Shown here: in pieces, positions 1 through 9,276 of the stretch
Layout of the letters: each line of letters opens with the position of its first letter
Numbering within the stretch: position 1 is the first letter of the stretch
Origin: Brasilonema sp. UFV-L1
Lineage (GTDB): Bacteria; Cyanobacteriota; Cyanobacteriia; Cyanobacteriales; Nostocaceae
Direction of reading: 5' to 3'
Assembly: GCF_012912105.1 (NCBI RefSeq)
Contig: NZ_QMEA01000002.1
Coordinates: 1-64,000 of the forward strand
Length of the DNA: 64,000 bases
Position numbers and translations under genes: made by a program
Notes under the pieces: generated by a model
The model's input: the letters and a program-made list of their open reading frames with translations, nothing else
Databases searched by the model: none
What the model was told of the DNA's origin: nothing

Positions 1-12
1 ACTTTTTTTGAC

Positions 13-55
13 ACAAAAGCCTCCTCTTCCTTTGGTTGAGGTGGCTTTTGTTTTT
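13..55 (+). terminator. Rho-independent terminator of a gene left of the window
   Basis: An imperfect inverted repeat (AAAAGCC.CCTC pairing with GAGG.GGCTTTT) is followed by TTTTTG. No gene precedes it here, so it probably ends one lying outside on the left. Confidence 0.55.
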
Positions 56-130
56 GATGCTGTGTTTATCCACGGTACTGGGTTGAAAAAATTTGCATGA
101 AAAAGTTTGCATGAGAAAAATCAAAATACT

Positions 131-150
131 CAGGACTTACGCAACTGGCA
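131..150 (+). repeat. Dispersed 20-bp repeat, copy 1
   Basis: The 20-mer CAGGACTTACGCAACTGGCA occurs here, again at 48882-48901, and as both arms of a palindrome at 45162-45202. A shortened copy (CAGGACTTACGCA) lies at 18323-18335 and a diverged one near 12790. It looks like the end of a mobile element or a very small mobile repeat. The rest of 56-355 shows no gene. Confidence 0.85.
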
Positions 151-355
151 TAAAGCACGAGTGGGCAGACAGGGCAAACACATCTGAACATGACAAGCGC
201 GGGGGTAAGTAAGTCGGCATAAAAAAACCAAACTATGTGAAGATAAGTAAATACGGAGAATACATCTATATTGGGTAACTAGTATATGGGCGCTCGTTTA
301 AGGGTATTCCTCAGTCGTGAGCAAGATCGCACTCTATTAAACATTAGAACTGCAG

Positions 356-607
356 ATGTGCCACATTCATGTCAAAGAGCGAGCAGAGGTCATCAGATTA
401 AATGCACATGGTTGGTATGTAGAAAAAATCGCGGCTCACTTTAATTGGACGGATCAAACAGTGAGAGACGTTTTGCATAAATGGCAGAGATTAGGCCTGG
501 AGGGGCTTTGGGAATTGTCAGGTCGAGGGGTTAAACCAAAGTTGAAAGAGGACGACATCATATTTTTGGAAGACAGACAGGCGATCGCCATGCGGCAATT
601 TCATTAG
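356..607 (+). pseudogene. Helix-turn-helix fragment of an IS630-type transposase
   Basis: The 83 codons encode a winged helix-turn-helix of the kind found at the N-terminus of IS630/Tc1-like transposases (ERAEVIRLNAHG, then ETIAxHF-like and TVRDVLHKW-like helices, then GLEGLWELSGRG). The DDE catalytic part is missing: translation stops right after a GCGATCGC site. I infer a relict. The following 560 bases (608-1169) show no continuation of the transposase and no other convincing gene. An independent small regulator is a less likely alternative. Confidence 0.55.
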
Positions 608-1081
608 ACCAAACACATATGCAAACACATATGAACGTCTGGACGTTTTAATTGCTCAATTAAATAATTAGACAGTCAGTAGACCACATCATACCGAAAT
701 CAAAATCCGGTTCAGATGAATACAAAAACCTCCAACTTCTTCATCGGCATTGTCATGATAATAAGACTGCCAATGATGGTAGTCTTGGCAATCAATCTGA
801 CTGTAATAGTGTCAAGCCTAAGCCGCCAGTCATCCCGGAGGACTATAGATGGGTTGACGATATGCTGGTTGTGATCTATGTATGACAAGCACCATTTCAT
901 TGAGGAGCGGAATGATGCGAAAGTATCACGTTCCGTTTTGGAGAGCAACGGCTCTGGTGAGGGAGTCGTTGACTTTAATCAAACGGACACGACTAGCTTC
1001 AAAATCACTTAGGACAAGATATGCTTCATAAATTGAATAATGAGTTTTTAAATAAAAATGATCATCGTGTAGGGGGTGGAG

Positions 1082-1152
1082 AGAGGGTTGAGCGACGCTC
1101 AACCCTCTGTTATAAAAAAGAAAAAGCGAGAGGATGCCGTAGGCATCCTCTC
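1082..1152. repeat. Two adjacent perfect palindromes
   Basis: GAGGGTTGAGC-GAC-GCTCAACCCTC (1083-1107) and GAGAGGATGCC-GTA-GGCATCCTCTC (1128-1152) are perfect 11-bp hairpins with 3-base loops, 20 bases apart. They resemble the small palindromic elements seen elsewhere in the window. Confidence 0.8.
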
Positions 1153-1169
1153 CCCCTGCTCCCATGATT

Positions 1170-1628
1170 ATCATTATTGAGAATTAAAGACTCGGACTTT
1201 TTCCGACAGTATCTGGCGCTCGGTTTACGTTGTCCGACACGTGTCGAAGACTTTCAAGAGTCAAAAACCAAAAGTACAGCAGTGGTGTGAAGCGCTAGAG
1301 CTTACTGAGAGCAAGTTTGTGGAAGATGCGATAGGGCTTGCACCGTTTTGGACAGGGGACACTTTTAGGGGTTTATCGTTGGTTGGTACTGTCCCTTATT
1401 TCTTATGTTTTGGCGCACTGGGCTTATTTATCGACGGCGATTGCCTACGGCAGAGCTACGCTTAACGCATCTTTATATCTACCTAATTGGGGAGAAGCTG
1501 CAAAAATTGCATTCCAAACTATATTTCCTCATTTGGTGGTGTACCTTATTCTACAAGACATTGAATCCCTGAGAGAACTGGCACTTAGTCAAGGAATTAA
1601 CATCCAAATTTCCAGGTGCAAGATGTGA
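1170..1628 (+). pseudogene. Broken IS4-like transposase, C-terminal part
   Basis: The frame at 1338-1628 encodes FGQGTLLGVYRWLVLSL..., ending LRELALSQG-[FI][ND]IQ-SRC-like. This is the characteristic C-terminal tail of cyanobacterial IS4-family transposases, after the last catalytic residue. The preceding bases hold transposase-like pieces in other frames (for example DSDFFRQYLALGLRCPTRVEDFQ at about 1188-1255), so the gene is frameshifted and its front is lost. No terminal inverted repeats could be identified. Family assignment is from memory of the tail motif. Confidence 0.5.
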
Positions 1629-1707
1629 GTTAAGTCAAACAGCTCGCAACTTGGGTTTTCAAGTATTTTTAGGTAGGGACGGTGCTCAACATTTTTTGTT
1701 CAAAAAA

Positions 1708-1779
<72 letters not shown>

Positions 1780-1834
1780 CTAGGATATTTAGATATTACA
1801 TGATATCACCTCGACGCTAAATTTGTCTAGCAGA

Positions 1835-2506
1835 TTAACTGCTGGAAGTTGATTGTTGTAAATTCGCCGGAATTTGTTTTGGGATAGTCCAGAAATAAAT
1901 CGTTCTTCCATCGACTTGCTCAACCTTTTCAGGTTTCCACTCTCCCATGTCAAAAGCGTGCGACACAATACGGGTACCAGGTTTGAGTTGCTGAAATAGC
2001 TGCGAACGCAACTTCACATTGAGTTCTGGCAGCAAGTAGAGAGTCACCACTGTTGCTTCGCTAAAGTCACTCTTAAATAAATCTTGCTGGAGAAACTTCA
2101 CTTTGTCAGTGACTTTTGCTTTTTTAGCATTTTCGTTAGCCTCTTTGATGCGTTGTGAGTCAATATCTATACCCACAGCCTTCTTGACGCCATACTTTTG
2201 TACTGCAGTAATGGGAATTCGTCCGTCTCCACTGCCAAGGTCGTACAGAATATCATTTTTGCTAACCTTCGCAACTTTTAACATTCTGTCTACGACTTCC
2301 GGAGGTGTTGGTACATATACAACATCTGGTGTCCGTTCTGTCGGTTGAGTTGTGGGTGTAGACTTTTGCTGAACTTCTATGGTAGAAGGAGATGCTTCAA
2401 CCTCTCCCTGGGAACTGACTTGCTGTTGCTGAGTGCAACCAACCAACGTCAGGCTACCGACACTGACTATTACCAACAAAACCTTTAATATTGCTTGTAA
2501 TTTCAT
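1835..2506 (-). CDS. SAM-dependent methyltransferase, predicted lipoprotein
   Basis: This 223-residue protein begins with a lipoprotein signal (hydrophobic stretch ending LTLVGC; lipid-modified Cys about residue 24) and a Gln/Ser/Thr-rich linker. A class I methyltransferase fold follows. The SAM-binding loop is LYDLGSGDGR, the acidic residue after strand 2 is in GIDID, and QQDLF follows. The ATG at 2506 was chosen because it places the signal peptide at the N-terminus; an upstream in-frame start at 2593 would add 29 unlikely residues. The substrate is unknown, and an exported SAM enzyme is odd since SAM is cytoplasmic. Similar proteins are common and uncharacterised in cyanobacteria. Confidence 0.8.
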   Translation of the reverse strand: MKLQAILKVLLVIVSVGSLTLVGCTQQQQVSSQGEVEASPSTIEVQQKSTPTTQPTERTPDVVYVPTPPEVVDRMLKVAKVSKNDILYDLGSGDGRIPITAVQKYGVKKAVGIDIDSQRIKEANENAKKAKVTDKVKFLQQDLFKSDFSEATVVTLYLLPELNVKLRSQLFQQLKPGTRIVSHAFDMGEWKPEKVEQVDGRTIYFWTIPKQIPANLQQSTSSS

Positions 2507-2918
2507 GACTTTTCTCTTGTTAAAAACGTAAGCTTTGGCACTGTCACTTTTGTTGCCATATGGGAAATTACCGCAATATTGGTAATCAGCCACAAGAAAA
2601 CAACTTTAAAGCTTAAGCTGGTATGGAAACACTTTGAATCTGCTTTAGGTTAGGTATGGTTGATAAAAGTCTCCTATTTTCCAGATGTTTTTAAGCGATG
2701 AATTTGGCATTCATAGATTTTGTATTTTGTCAATCCCGTAAATTTATTCTCCTTGGAACGAGGAATGAAGTTATAGTTTTCAACCTTTGACTTCATGCAG
2801 CTAAGCTTCGTGATTTGTTGAAAGTAAAGATAATGGATTATATCTATCAAAATCTACAGGAAGATTCGTACAATAATTCAGTAGCGCCACATACGTTTAC
2901 TGATATAGGAGATAACCA
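2507..2918. other. Gene-free spacer before ccmK4
   Basis: The 412 bases between the divergent methyltransferase and ccmK4 hold both promoters by position. No open frame with coding character is seen, and in particular no ccmK3, which usually sits here. The only clear site is AGGAG just before the ccmK4 start. Confidence 0.6.
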
Positions 2919-3257
2919 ATGCCACTACAGGCAGTTGGATCAATTGAAACAAAGGGTTTTCCTGCTGTGCTAGCAGCAGCAGATGCAATGGTGAAAGCAG
3001 GTCGAGTCACCCTCGTAGGATATATAAGGGTGGGTAGTGCTCGCTTTACAGTTAATATTCGTGGAGATGTATCTGAGGTCAAAACTGCTATGCAAGCTGG
3101 TATTGAGGCTGTAGAACAGGTTCATGGTGGTACCCTTGAATCCTGGGTCATTATTCCTCGTCCTCATGAAAACGTTGAAGCTGTCCTGCCTATCGGTTAC
3201 ACAGAACAAGTTGAGCAATACCGACAAGCAGTGGAAAATCCAATTGTACGCAGGTAA
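2919..3257 (+). CDS. ccmK4: Carboxysome shell hexamer protein, CcmK4 type
   Basis: This 112-residue protein is a single BMC domain. It starts [20 protein letters not shown], continues [22 protein letters not shown], and ends with IIPRPHENV...VLPI. Such subunits form hexagonal tiles of the beta-carboxysome shell, with central pores thought to pass metabolites. The [11 protein letters not shown] segment and the short C-terminal tail fit CcmK4 rather than CcmK1/K2. ATG is preceded by AGGAG. CcmK4 normally follows ccmK3 in a satellite locus, but here it stands alone, with a glycosyltransferase 75 bases downstream. CcmK6 of heterocystous strains is an alternative I cannot exclude. Confidence 0.85.
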   Translation: MPLQAVGSIETKGFPAVLAAADAMVKAGRVTLVGYIRVGSARFTVNIRGDVSEVKTAMQAGIEAVEQVHGGTLESWVIIPRPHENVEAVLPIGYTEQVEQYRQAVENPIVRR

Positions 3258-3332
3258 TTGCTGGTTAGTTTATAGTCGGTCATTCAGAAAAATTTGACTA
3301 ATGACCGATGACTAATGATTCATGACTAATTC

Positions 3333-4064
3333 ATGTCTAATATCTCGATTATTATCCCTACCTTAAATGAGGCGAGCTGTCTAGAACGCACTCTACGTCA
3401 TCTCACTATAGTAGTACCTCCAGTTCGGGAAGTGCTAGTGATTGATGGTGGCAGTTCTGACGAAACTGTCACCATAGCTCAAAAAGCTGGAGTTTCCGTG
3501 ATTGCTGCCAAAAAACGCGGACGTGCTGCACAAATGAATCAAGGTGCAGAGATCGCAACAGGAGAAATCCTTTGCTTTTTACATGCAGACACGTTGGTTC
3601 CAGACGATCTTGTGACAGTCATTAACGAGACACTAGTGGACGAAACTGTTGCTGCTGGAGGTTTTATTTCTTTGATGACAGGTGATCAAACTACTCGATG
3701 GGGAGTATCACTACACAATTTTGTGAAAAGTTATTACGCACCATTGCTTTTTCGTCCACACCTGTTTTTTCAAGGACTGCGCTTGTTGTTTGGTGACCAA
3801 GTAATGTTTGCACGTCGTGCTCATTTTTGGGAATGTGGAGGTTTTGACAGCAATCTTCCAATCATGGAAGAGGCTGACTTATGTTTGAAGCTTGTGCAAC
3901 AGGGGAAAATCCGCCTGGTAAACCGCATTGTCCAAAGCAGCGATCGCCGTGTGGCACACTGGGGTTTCCTCAAAGCGACAGCTATATATCTTTCTATCGG
4001 CTTTCTTTGGGGTTTAGGCGTCTCGCCACAATACCTCAAGCAGTTTTATGAGGATGTTCGCTGA
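3333..4064 (+). CDS. Family 2 glycosyltransferase (TIGR04283-like)
   Basis: This 243-residue protein has the GT2 (GT-A) fold signatures IIPTLNEA near residue 7, DGGSSDET near 39 and the metal-binding LHADT near 85. A later MEEADLCLKL segment and a hydrophobic segment near the C-terminus (TAIYLSIGFLWGLGV) suggest membrane association. The family is often listed as a selenodomain- or arsenosugar-associated transferase, but no such partner is nearby. Donor and acceptor are unknown. The start is ATG with no strong ribosome site; short tandem TGACTAATGA-type repeats fill the gap to ccmK4. A strong terminator follows at 4081. Confidence 0.8.
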   Translation: MSNISIIIPTLNEASCLERTLRHLTIVVPPVREVLVIDGGSSDETVTIAQKAGVSVIAAKKRGRAAQMNQGAEIATGEILCFLHADTLVPDDLVTVINETLVDETVAAGGFISLMTGDQTTRWGVSLHNFVKSYYAPLLFRPHLFFQGLRLLFGDQVMFARRAHFWECGGFDSNLPIMEEADLCLKLVQQGKIRLVNRIVQSSDRRVAHWGFLKATAIYLSIGFLWGLGVSPQYLKQFYEDVR

Positions 4065-4078
4065 AAATCGGGCTGATT

Positions 4079-4110
4079 AAGGTACCCACAAGGGTACCTC
4101 AAAATTTTTT
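4079..4110 (+). terminator. Terminator of the glycosyltransferase gene
   Basis: GGTACCC-ACAA-GGGTACC is a perfect 7-bp hairpin (4081-4098) followed by TCAAAATTTTTT. It lies 15 bases after the stop codon. Confidence 0.85.
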
Positions 4111-4938
4111 ATAAAAAATTGAGAATATTATATACTATACTATATACTCTAATCTGAAAGAAAACAATTTCTTTTAACAATCAGATAAATTCTCAAAATC
4201 AATCATCAAATCTCTTGCTTTTTCTGACTTTTTCTTATTTATTACTAATAGTATTTTGTCTTATATTTCCTACATGATGATGGATTTGTAAAATGACAAC
4301 AAGTAGTTGACCAAGCTCTTTTTGACGAAAAATTTTTACCGGTCTTTTTTTGCATAATATAACGACTAGTCATTCTTAGATAATCCAAATGTTTTAAAAA
4401 TGGATACACGCTAAGAGTGCTTGCGTCTATCTATAATTGGCAAATACAAAATGGATCCCTGTCTTGAGTGATCATGCATATACAGTACTGCTAAAAAAAT
4501 AGTATAAAAAGTAGCAATAATGTATACTACCAATAGAAAGCTCAGTAACGGTGAAACATAGATTGGTAAAACAGCGTCTAGAAAGGTTGATGAAATTCGC
4601 CAGCATTATCAAGTGCAAAATGTTAGTTTTTCCAGATCCCTCATCAAAACATCTTGCAAGGTCATACACTTTGACTCGCTCGTTTTTCTGAGTCAACATA
4701 ACGTATCCTAGGTTTACAAAAGTTAAACTTTAGGTCAAGTAGCGAGAAAAGCTCACAAGTATTGATTTTTGGTTATTCAAGATTGCGAAGATGCATCGAA
4801 ATTGAAAAATACCTGCATAACTTTAGTGAGTCAAAACGTAATAAAAGAGGAAAGACATTGGATGTCATGATGGACATCATCAAATCAGGTGCAGCTGCCA
4901 GTGTAAAGGTAAAGAGGGATAAAAGGGGGTTGTGATTG
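4111..4938. other. Long leader region upstream of hetZ
   Basis: This is 828 AT-rich bases without a convincing gene. Long non-coding leaders with several start sites are typical upstream of heterocyst regulators, and hetZ in Anabaena is HetR-dependent. I could not find a match to the HetR operator (GAGGGGTCTAACCCCTC-like). A short frame without ATG ends directly before hetZ (stop 4933-4935) but has no start I trust. Confidence 0.5.
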
Positions 4939-6114
4939 ATGCAAACTTTAAAACAGGGTATTGAGGAGCGCAATCTCACCATGGCTTCGGAGGCGGACAA
5001 ACTGGCGCAAGATTGGCGAAAACGCTTGGATATAGAATGTCCAGAACAGAGTGTTCCCAATAGGGAAAGTATAGTGAAATGGCTTTTGGGAAGTGACTTA
5101 CATCGATTTGAGCTACTTAGCTCAAAAGAATTGGATATCGCCAAACAAGCCATGGAGTACCGCTACAAAATTTTGCGTCAACGTTACTTAGGAATTGCCA
5201 GGGAACGTGCTTACCGCAACTTAATCACTCGATTGGGAAGTTTGGTAACATTACGTAATAAAGTTCAGACTTGGATTGCCTTGAGTCGCGATCGCCAACG
5301 GACAGTGTTAGACGTACTGCAAGAAGTTATCCAAGAACTACTGCAAAGTGATAATTACATACAACAACAAATGATTTACATTGGTGAATTTACAACTGAT
5401 GGCAGACTAAAAAATGCCCTACTGTTTGCCAGTGTAGAAGAGTATTGCTTGCGACCAGTCCGCAATCAACCACTTTTGGTATATCGTTTTGTAAATTACC
5501 TACGGAGGACTCAACGTGGTGGTTTAACTCAAGTGCCAAGTCAGGACTTAGTTAGGCTTGTCTCTGAAGAAATTCTTACTGATGACAGTGATAATCGAGT
5601 CAACTTAGTTGATACTCAGGCAATAGCTGAATATCAAGAAGCTATTCAGCAAGAAGAACAACAAGCACTGCGTCAAACAGTCAAGCAAGAATTTGAGGAT
5701 TATTTACAAGAAAATCTTGGGCAAGAAGCTGTAGAGTGGCTGCGACTTTATCTACAAGGCAAGCCTCAAGATGAAATTGCCAAAAAGCTCAACAAGCCAA
5801 TCAAAGAAGTGTACCGACTCAGAGAAAAAGTAAGCTACCACGCTGTACGTGTGTTTGCCCTCAAAGGGAAACCAGAACTGGTAGATAGCTGGCTGTCAAT
5901 TTCCTTGAAAGAGCATAATTTGGGGCTGACACCAAAGCAGTGGCAAAAATTGTACGAACAATTGACCCCCATGCAGCGCCAAGTCCTAGAATTGCGTAGA
6001 GCAGGTGATTCCATAGAAAACATCGCGTCTGTGTTAAAACTTAAAACTCATCAAGCAGTCGGTGAATGGACTAAAGTTTATCTGTTAGCCCAGACTTTGA
6101 GGAGTCAAGAGTGA
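4939..6114 (+). CDS. hetZ: Heterocyst differentiation protein HetZ
   Basis: This 391-residue protein matches HetZ in length and in segments such as MASEADKLAQDWRKRL, RYKILRQRYLGIARERAYRNL and the C-terminal LTPMQRQVLELRRAGDSIENIA. The last looks like a sigma-region-4/HTH helix pair. HetZ is a cytoplasmic DNA-binding regulator acting early in heterocyst differentiation together with HetR and PatU3. ATG 4939 is used because AAAAGGGGG lies about 10 bases upstream; the TTG immediately before it is in frame. In Anabaena the gene is followed by patU5 and patU3; here 635 gene-free bases follow, then a peptidase. Confidence 0.85.
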   Translation: MQTLKQGIEERNLTMASEADKLAQDWRKRLDIECPEQSVPNRESIVKWLLGSDLHRFELLSSKELDIAKQAMEYRYKILRQRYLGIARERAYRNLITRLGSLVTLRNKVQTWIALSRDRQRTVLDVLQEVIQELLQSDNYIQQQMIYIGEFTTDGRLKNALLFASVEEYCLRPVRNQPLLVYRFVNYLRRTQRGGLTQVPSQDLVRLVSEEILTDDSDNRVNLVDTQAIAEYQEAIQQEEQQALRQTVKQEFEDYLQENLGQEAVEWLRLYLQGKPQDEIAKKLNKPIKEVYRLREKVSYHAVRVFALKGKPELVDSWLSISLKEHNLGLTPKQWQKLYEQLTPMQRQVLELRRAGDSIENIASVLKLKTHQAVGEWTKVYLLAQTLRSQE

Positions 6115-6749
6115 AGCGTCCGGAAAAGGAAATTGGTAATTGCTCCAGATTTGAAACCCTGTAGTTTAGTAGACTTCAACTGCTAAACTAGAGACTGCCA
6201 ACTATTGAGTAACAATTACCTGTTTCCAATTTCTAAACAATTTTCAGATGATTTGTCATGTTTTTTACAATTGTCTTTTCTAAAAGAATCATTGATGAAC
6301 TCTTAAATGATGTAAATAATAACAAAAATTTGCGAAACACACAAAAGTCGTACGTAACAGCGCTGAGTCTTTAGTATGCATCACTAACACTTTTGATCTA
6401 ACGTTAACGAAGTATAATATATATTAAGTAGAGTATACGGAAAACACTAACAAGGAAAGAAGTGATGGAATCAAAACCTTAGAAAATGCTCGAATGCAAA
6501 AAAGATGGAACGACAATGTTTTCCAAGTGGTGATAGACAATTGAATAAAAATAGACAATACTAATTAAGTAGGATATCTCATTCACTTTAGACAACTGCT
6601 TAATTGAACGGGTTTAGTGTAAACAAGTATTAAGTGCTGAGGTAAGAGCAGTCAGCAAATTTTTTGACTTGCAACTCTTGACTATTGACCATTAACTATG
6701 AACTATGAACTAATAATTCATAACTCAGAATTCTTACTCACAAACAAAG
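6115..6749. other. Gene-free region after hetZ
   Basis: There is no coding frame. TAGTTTAG...CTAAACTA forms an 8-bp hairpin near 6163-6190, without a T-run. The end holds tandem AACTATGAACTATGAACTAAT repeats (about 6690-6720), a common filler in these genomes. No patU-like frame is seen. Confidence 0.6.
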
Positions 6750-8534
6750 ATGACTGAAGCAACAGCACCTCGCACTAACACTTACACCCAGCAAACTGCA
6801 CCGACAATTTACTACCAGGTGGCAATGCCCAAACCAGAAACGCACCTGTTTGAAGTGACTTTGCGTCTGGTAGACTACTCATCGCCGATTTTAGACTTGA
6901 AACTGCCAGTGTGGACCCCTGGGTCCTACTTAGTGCGAGAATATGCCAAAAACTTACAAGATTTTGCTGCTTTTAGCAATGATAAGCCTTTGTCCTGGCA
7001 AAAAATCAGTAAAAATCACTGGCAAGTTGAAACAAGTTACATATCAGAAGTAATTATACATTACCGTATATTTGCTAATGAATTATCAGTGCGAACAAAT
7101 CACTTGGACTCTAGTCATGGCTATTTCAATGGTGCAGCACTGTTTTTTAGAATACTAGGTTGGGAAAGAGAACCAATACAGGTCAGTATTATACCGCCAC
7201 ACCCAGAGTGGAAGACCACTACATCGTTACCACCAGTCAGACAAAAAGTCAATATTTTTTGTGCTTTAGATTTTGATACGCTTGTAGACAGCCCCTTTGA
7301 AATTGGTACCCACCAGTTACATCACTTTGAAGTTTTGGGAAAACCCCATGAACTGGCAATTTGGGGTAAAGGGAATTTCCAGTTGCAGCAGATGATTGCT
7401 GACATTGGAAAAATTATCGAAGTAGAAGCACGAATGTTTGGTGGGTTACCATATCAACGATACGTATTTATTCTGCATTTACTCGCTCAAGCTTATGGTG
7501 GTTTGGAGCATAAAGACTGCTGTTCGCTGATTTATCAGCGCTTTGGCTTTCGCGATCGCGACAAATACGAACGCTTCATCCAATTGGTTGCACACGAGTT
7601 CTTTCACTTGTGGAATGTTAAGCGTATTCGCCCCAAAGCGCTAGAGGTCTTTGATTACGACCAAGAAAACTATACATCATCACTGTGGTTTTGTGAAGGG
7701 ACGACAAGTTACTACGATTTGCTTATTCCCTTTCGCGCAGGAATTTATGATGCGAAGTCATTCTTGAATAATTTGAGTAAGGAAATTTCTCGGCATGAAA
7801 CGACTCCAGGACGCAAGGTACAATCGCTTGCAGAGTCAAGTTTTGATTCATGGATTAAACTTTATCGTCAAGATGCCAACAGCGGTAATAGCCAAATTTC
7901 TTACTATTTAAAAGGTGAAATGGTGTCGTTGTTGCTAGATTTGCTGATTCGTTCACGACATAGAAATCAGAAATCACTTGATGATGTCATGCTGCAAATG
8001 TGGCATCAGTTTGGAACAGATGAAATTGGTTACACCCCAGAAGAATTGCAAGAAGTTATTGAGTTCATTGCTGGTATGGATTTGACCGATTTCTTCAACA
8101 GCTACATTGATCAAACAGAAGATTTGCCTTTCAATGAATACTTGGAACCATTTGGCTTGGAACTGGTAGAAGAAAAGGATGAAGAACCTTACCTAGGTGT
8201 AAAAGTCAGCAGTGAACATGGACGAGAAGTGATTAAGTTTGTTGAAGCAAGTTCACCTGCACAATTAGCAGGAATTGACTCAGCAGATGAGTTAGTGGCT
8301 ATTGATGGTTTGCGTGTCACAGCGAATGGGTTGAGCGATCGCCTGAAAGATTACCAACCGAAAGATATCATTCAAGTCACTATTTTCCATCAAGATGAAC
8401 TTCATACTCTACCTGTCACCCTGGCATCTCCTCGTGTCAAAAAGTATCATATAAGACCAGTAGAAAATCCTTCTCCTACACAGAAAGAAAATTTTGCTGG
8501 ATGGTTAGGTGTGCCTTTGACAACCCTACGCTAG
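6750..8534 (+). CDS. M61 family aminopeptidase with PDZ domain
   Basis: This 594-residue protein has the M61 architecture: an N-terminal beta domain, a zinc-peptidase domain with HEFFH at residues 282-286 followed by WNVKRIRP, and the glutamate region WFCEGTTSYY. A C-terminal PDZ domain spans about residues 475-565 (YLGVKVSSEHGREVIKF...SPAQLAGI). Members such as glycyl aminopeptidase remove small N-terminal residues. No signal peptide is seen, so a cytoplasmic location is likely. The ATG at 6750 agrees with the start of the beta domain; no clear ribosome site is present. Confidence 0.85.
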   Translation: MTEATAPRTNTYTQQTAPTIYYQVAMPKPETHLFEVTLRLVDYSSPILDLKLPVWTPGSYLVREYAKNLQDFAAFSNDKPLSWQKISKNHWQVETSYISEVIIHYRIFANELSVRTNHLDSSHGYFNGAALFFRILGWEREPIQVSIIPPHPEWKTTTSLPPVRQKVNIFCALDFDTLVDSPFEIGTHQLHHFEVLGKPHELAIWGKGNFQLQQMIADIGKIIEVEARMFGGLPYQRYVFILHLLAQAYGGLEHKDCCSLIYQRFGFRDRDKYERFIQLVAHEFFHLWNVKRIRPKALEVFDYDQENYTSSLWFCEGTTSYYDLLIPFRAGIYDAKSFLNNLSKEISRHETTPGRKVQSLAESSFDSWIKLYRQDANSGNSQISYYLKGEMVSLLLDLLIRSRHRNQKSLDDVMLQMWHQFGTDEIGYTPEELQEVIEFIAGMDLTDFFNSYIDQTEDLPFNEYLEPFGLELVEEKDEEPYLGVKVSSEHGREVIKFVEASSPAQLAGIDSADELVAIDGLRVTANGLSDRLKDYQPKDIIQVTIFHQDELHTLPVTLASPRVKKYHIRPVENPSPTQKENFAGWLGVPLTTLR

Positions 8535-8548
8535 TCATTTGTATTTGA

Positions 8549-8591
8549 TAATTCGTAATTCGTATTTACCAAAATCACGAATTACGAATTA
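8549..8591. terminator. Perfect 15-bp hairpin after the M61 gene
   Basis: TAATTCGTAATTCGT and its exact complement are separated by 13 bases, just after the stop. The arms carry the ATTCGTAATTCGTA filler repeat common in Nostocales. There is no long T-run, so it may only stabilise the mRNA 3' end. Confidence 0.5.
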
Positions 8592-8663
8592 CGAGTTACA
8601 CAGATAAAGCCATATACGGGTAAGATCAATGCAAGGCAGATACTCTATCAACGGAGGAGAAGA

Positions 8664-8825
8664 ATGGAAAAGTATGTATGTGGCGTCTGTGGCTACGAAT
8701 ACGATCCTGAGGTAGGCGATCCGGAGAATGACATAGCACCGGGGACAGCGTTTGAAGATATACCAGAGGACTGGGTATGTCCTGTGTGTGGGGCAGGAAA
8801 AGACGAATTTGAGCTTGAAGAATGA
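8664..8825 (+). CDS. Rubredoxin
   Basis: This 53-residue protein has both rubredoxin iron-binding loops, [12 protein letters not shown] (Cys6, Cys9) and [15 protein letters not shown] (Cys39, Cys42). The four cysteines hold one Fe and shuttle single electrons in the cytoplasm. There is no membrane anchor, so it is not the photosystem I assembly type RubA. The ATG follows an excellent ribosome site, ACGGAGGAGAAG. The 3' part overlaps the antisense end of the neighbouring monooxygenase gene by more than 130 bases. Confidence 0.93.
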   Translation: MEKYVCGVCGYEYDPEVGDPENDIAPGTAFEDIPEDWVCPVCGAGKDEFELEE

Positions 8826-9139
8826 GCAACTGTTAACTGCAGTGATACTGCGAATACCTTTTCAAAATGCTCAACCTTGGGAAATGGTTCGTAGAAATGG
8901 TGAAGTAAGCGCTTCCATTGCTCATATTTAGGTGAGTTACGAAACCCGGTAGTATGGTCTTCTAAGGTTTGCCATCGGACAAGAAGCAAATACTGGTTTG
9001 GGACTTCAATACAGCGTTGGAGTTCATGAGATATGTATCCTCCGATTGAAGCAATGATAGCAGATGCTCTGGCGAAAGTGATTTCAAATTCGCTTTCCAT
9101 CCCTTTGCGAACATTGAGGATTGCAAGTTCTAGAATCAT
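8693..9139 (-). CDS. Antibiotic biosynthesis monooxygenase (ABM) domain protein
   Basis: The first about 100 residues form an ABM (dimeric alpha-beta barrel) domain: [31 protein letters not shown] and [12 protein letters not shown]...[22 protein letters not shown]. Such proteins are small cofactor-free oxygenases or haem-handling enzymes. Relatives end shortly after the EHFEKV region. Here the frame runs on for about 49 more residues (Ser-rich, then [10 protein letters not shown]), which are the exact antisense of rubredoxin. I infer loss of the usual stop codon. Start ATG at 9139. Confidence 0.75.
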   Translation of the reverse strand: MILELAILNVRKGMESEFEITFARASAIIASIGGYISHELQRCIEVPNQYLLLVRWQTLEDHTTGFRNSPKYEQWKRLLHHFYEPFPKVEHFEKVFAVSLQLTVAHSSSSNSSFPAPHTGHTQSSGISSNAVPGAMSFSGSPTSGSYS

Positions 9140-9276
9140 AAAGTTTTACAGCAAGTGGGTAAGCTCTGTTTTTTAAAATCTTAAAACAATGAGCATAACC
9201 ACGATGTGAGGTGACGTGTAGCTTACTGAAGCACACCTAATCTGGTACAAAATGCTCAGTCGATGAGTTGATAGCA

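Noticed and set aside
712-1174. Two overlapping reverse frames of 78 and 82 codons
   Set aside because: They run through palindromes and transposase debris and show no protein-like features.
4700-4935. Short forward frame ending at the hetZ start (…KTLDVMMDIIKSGAAASVKVKRDKRGL)
   Set aside because: There is no ATG or ribosome site and no similarity I recognise; it could be a leader peptide but support is too thin.
4773-5153. 126-codon reverse frame over the start of hetZ
   Set aside because: It lies opposite hetZ, has no family resemblance and has unlikely composition; it is a shadow of the coding strand.
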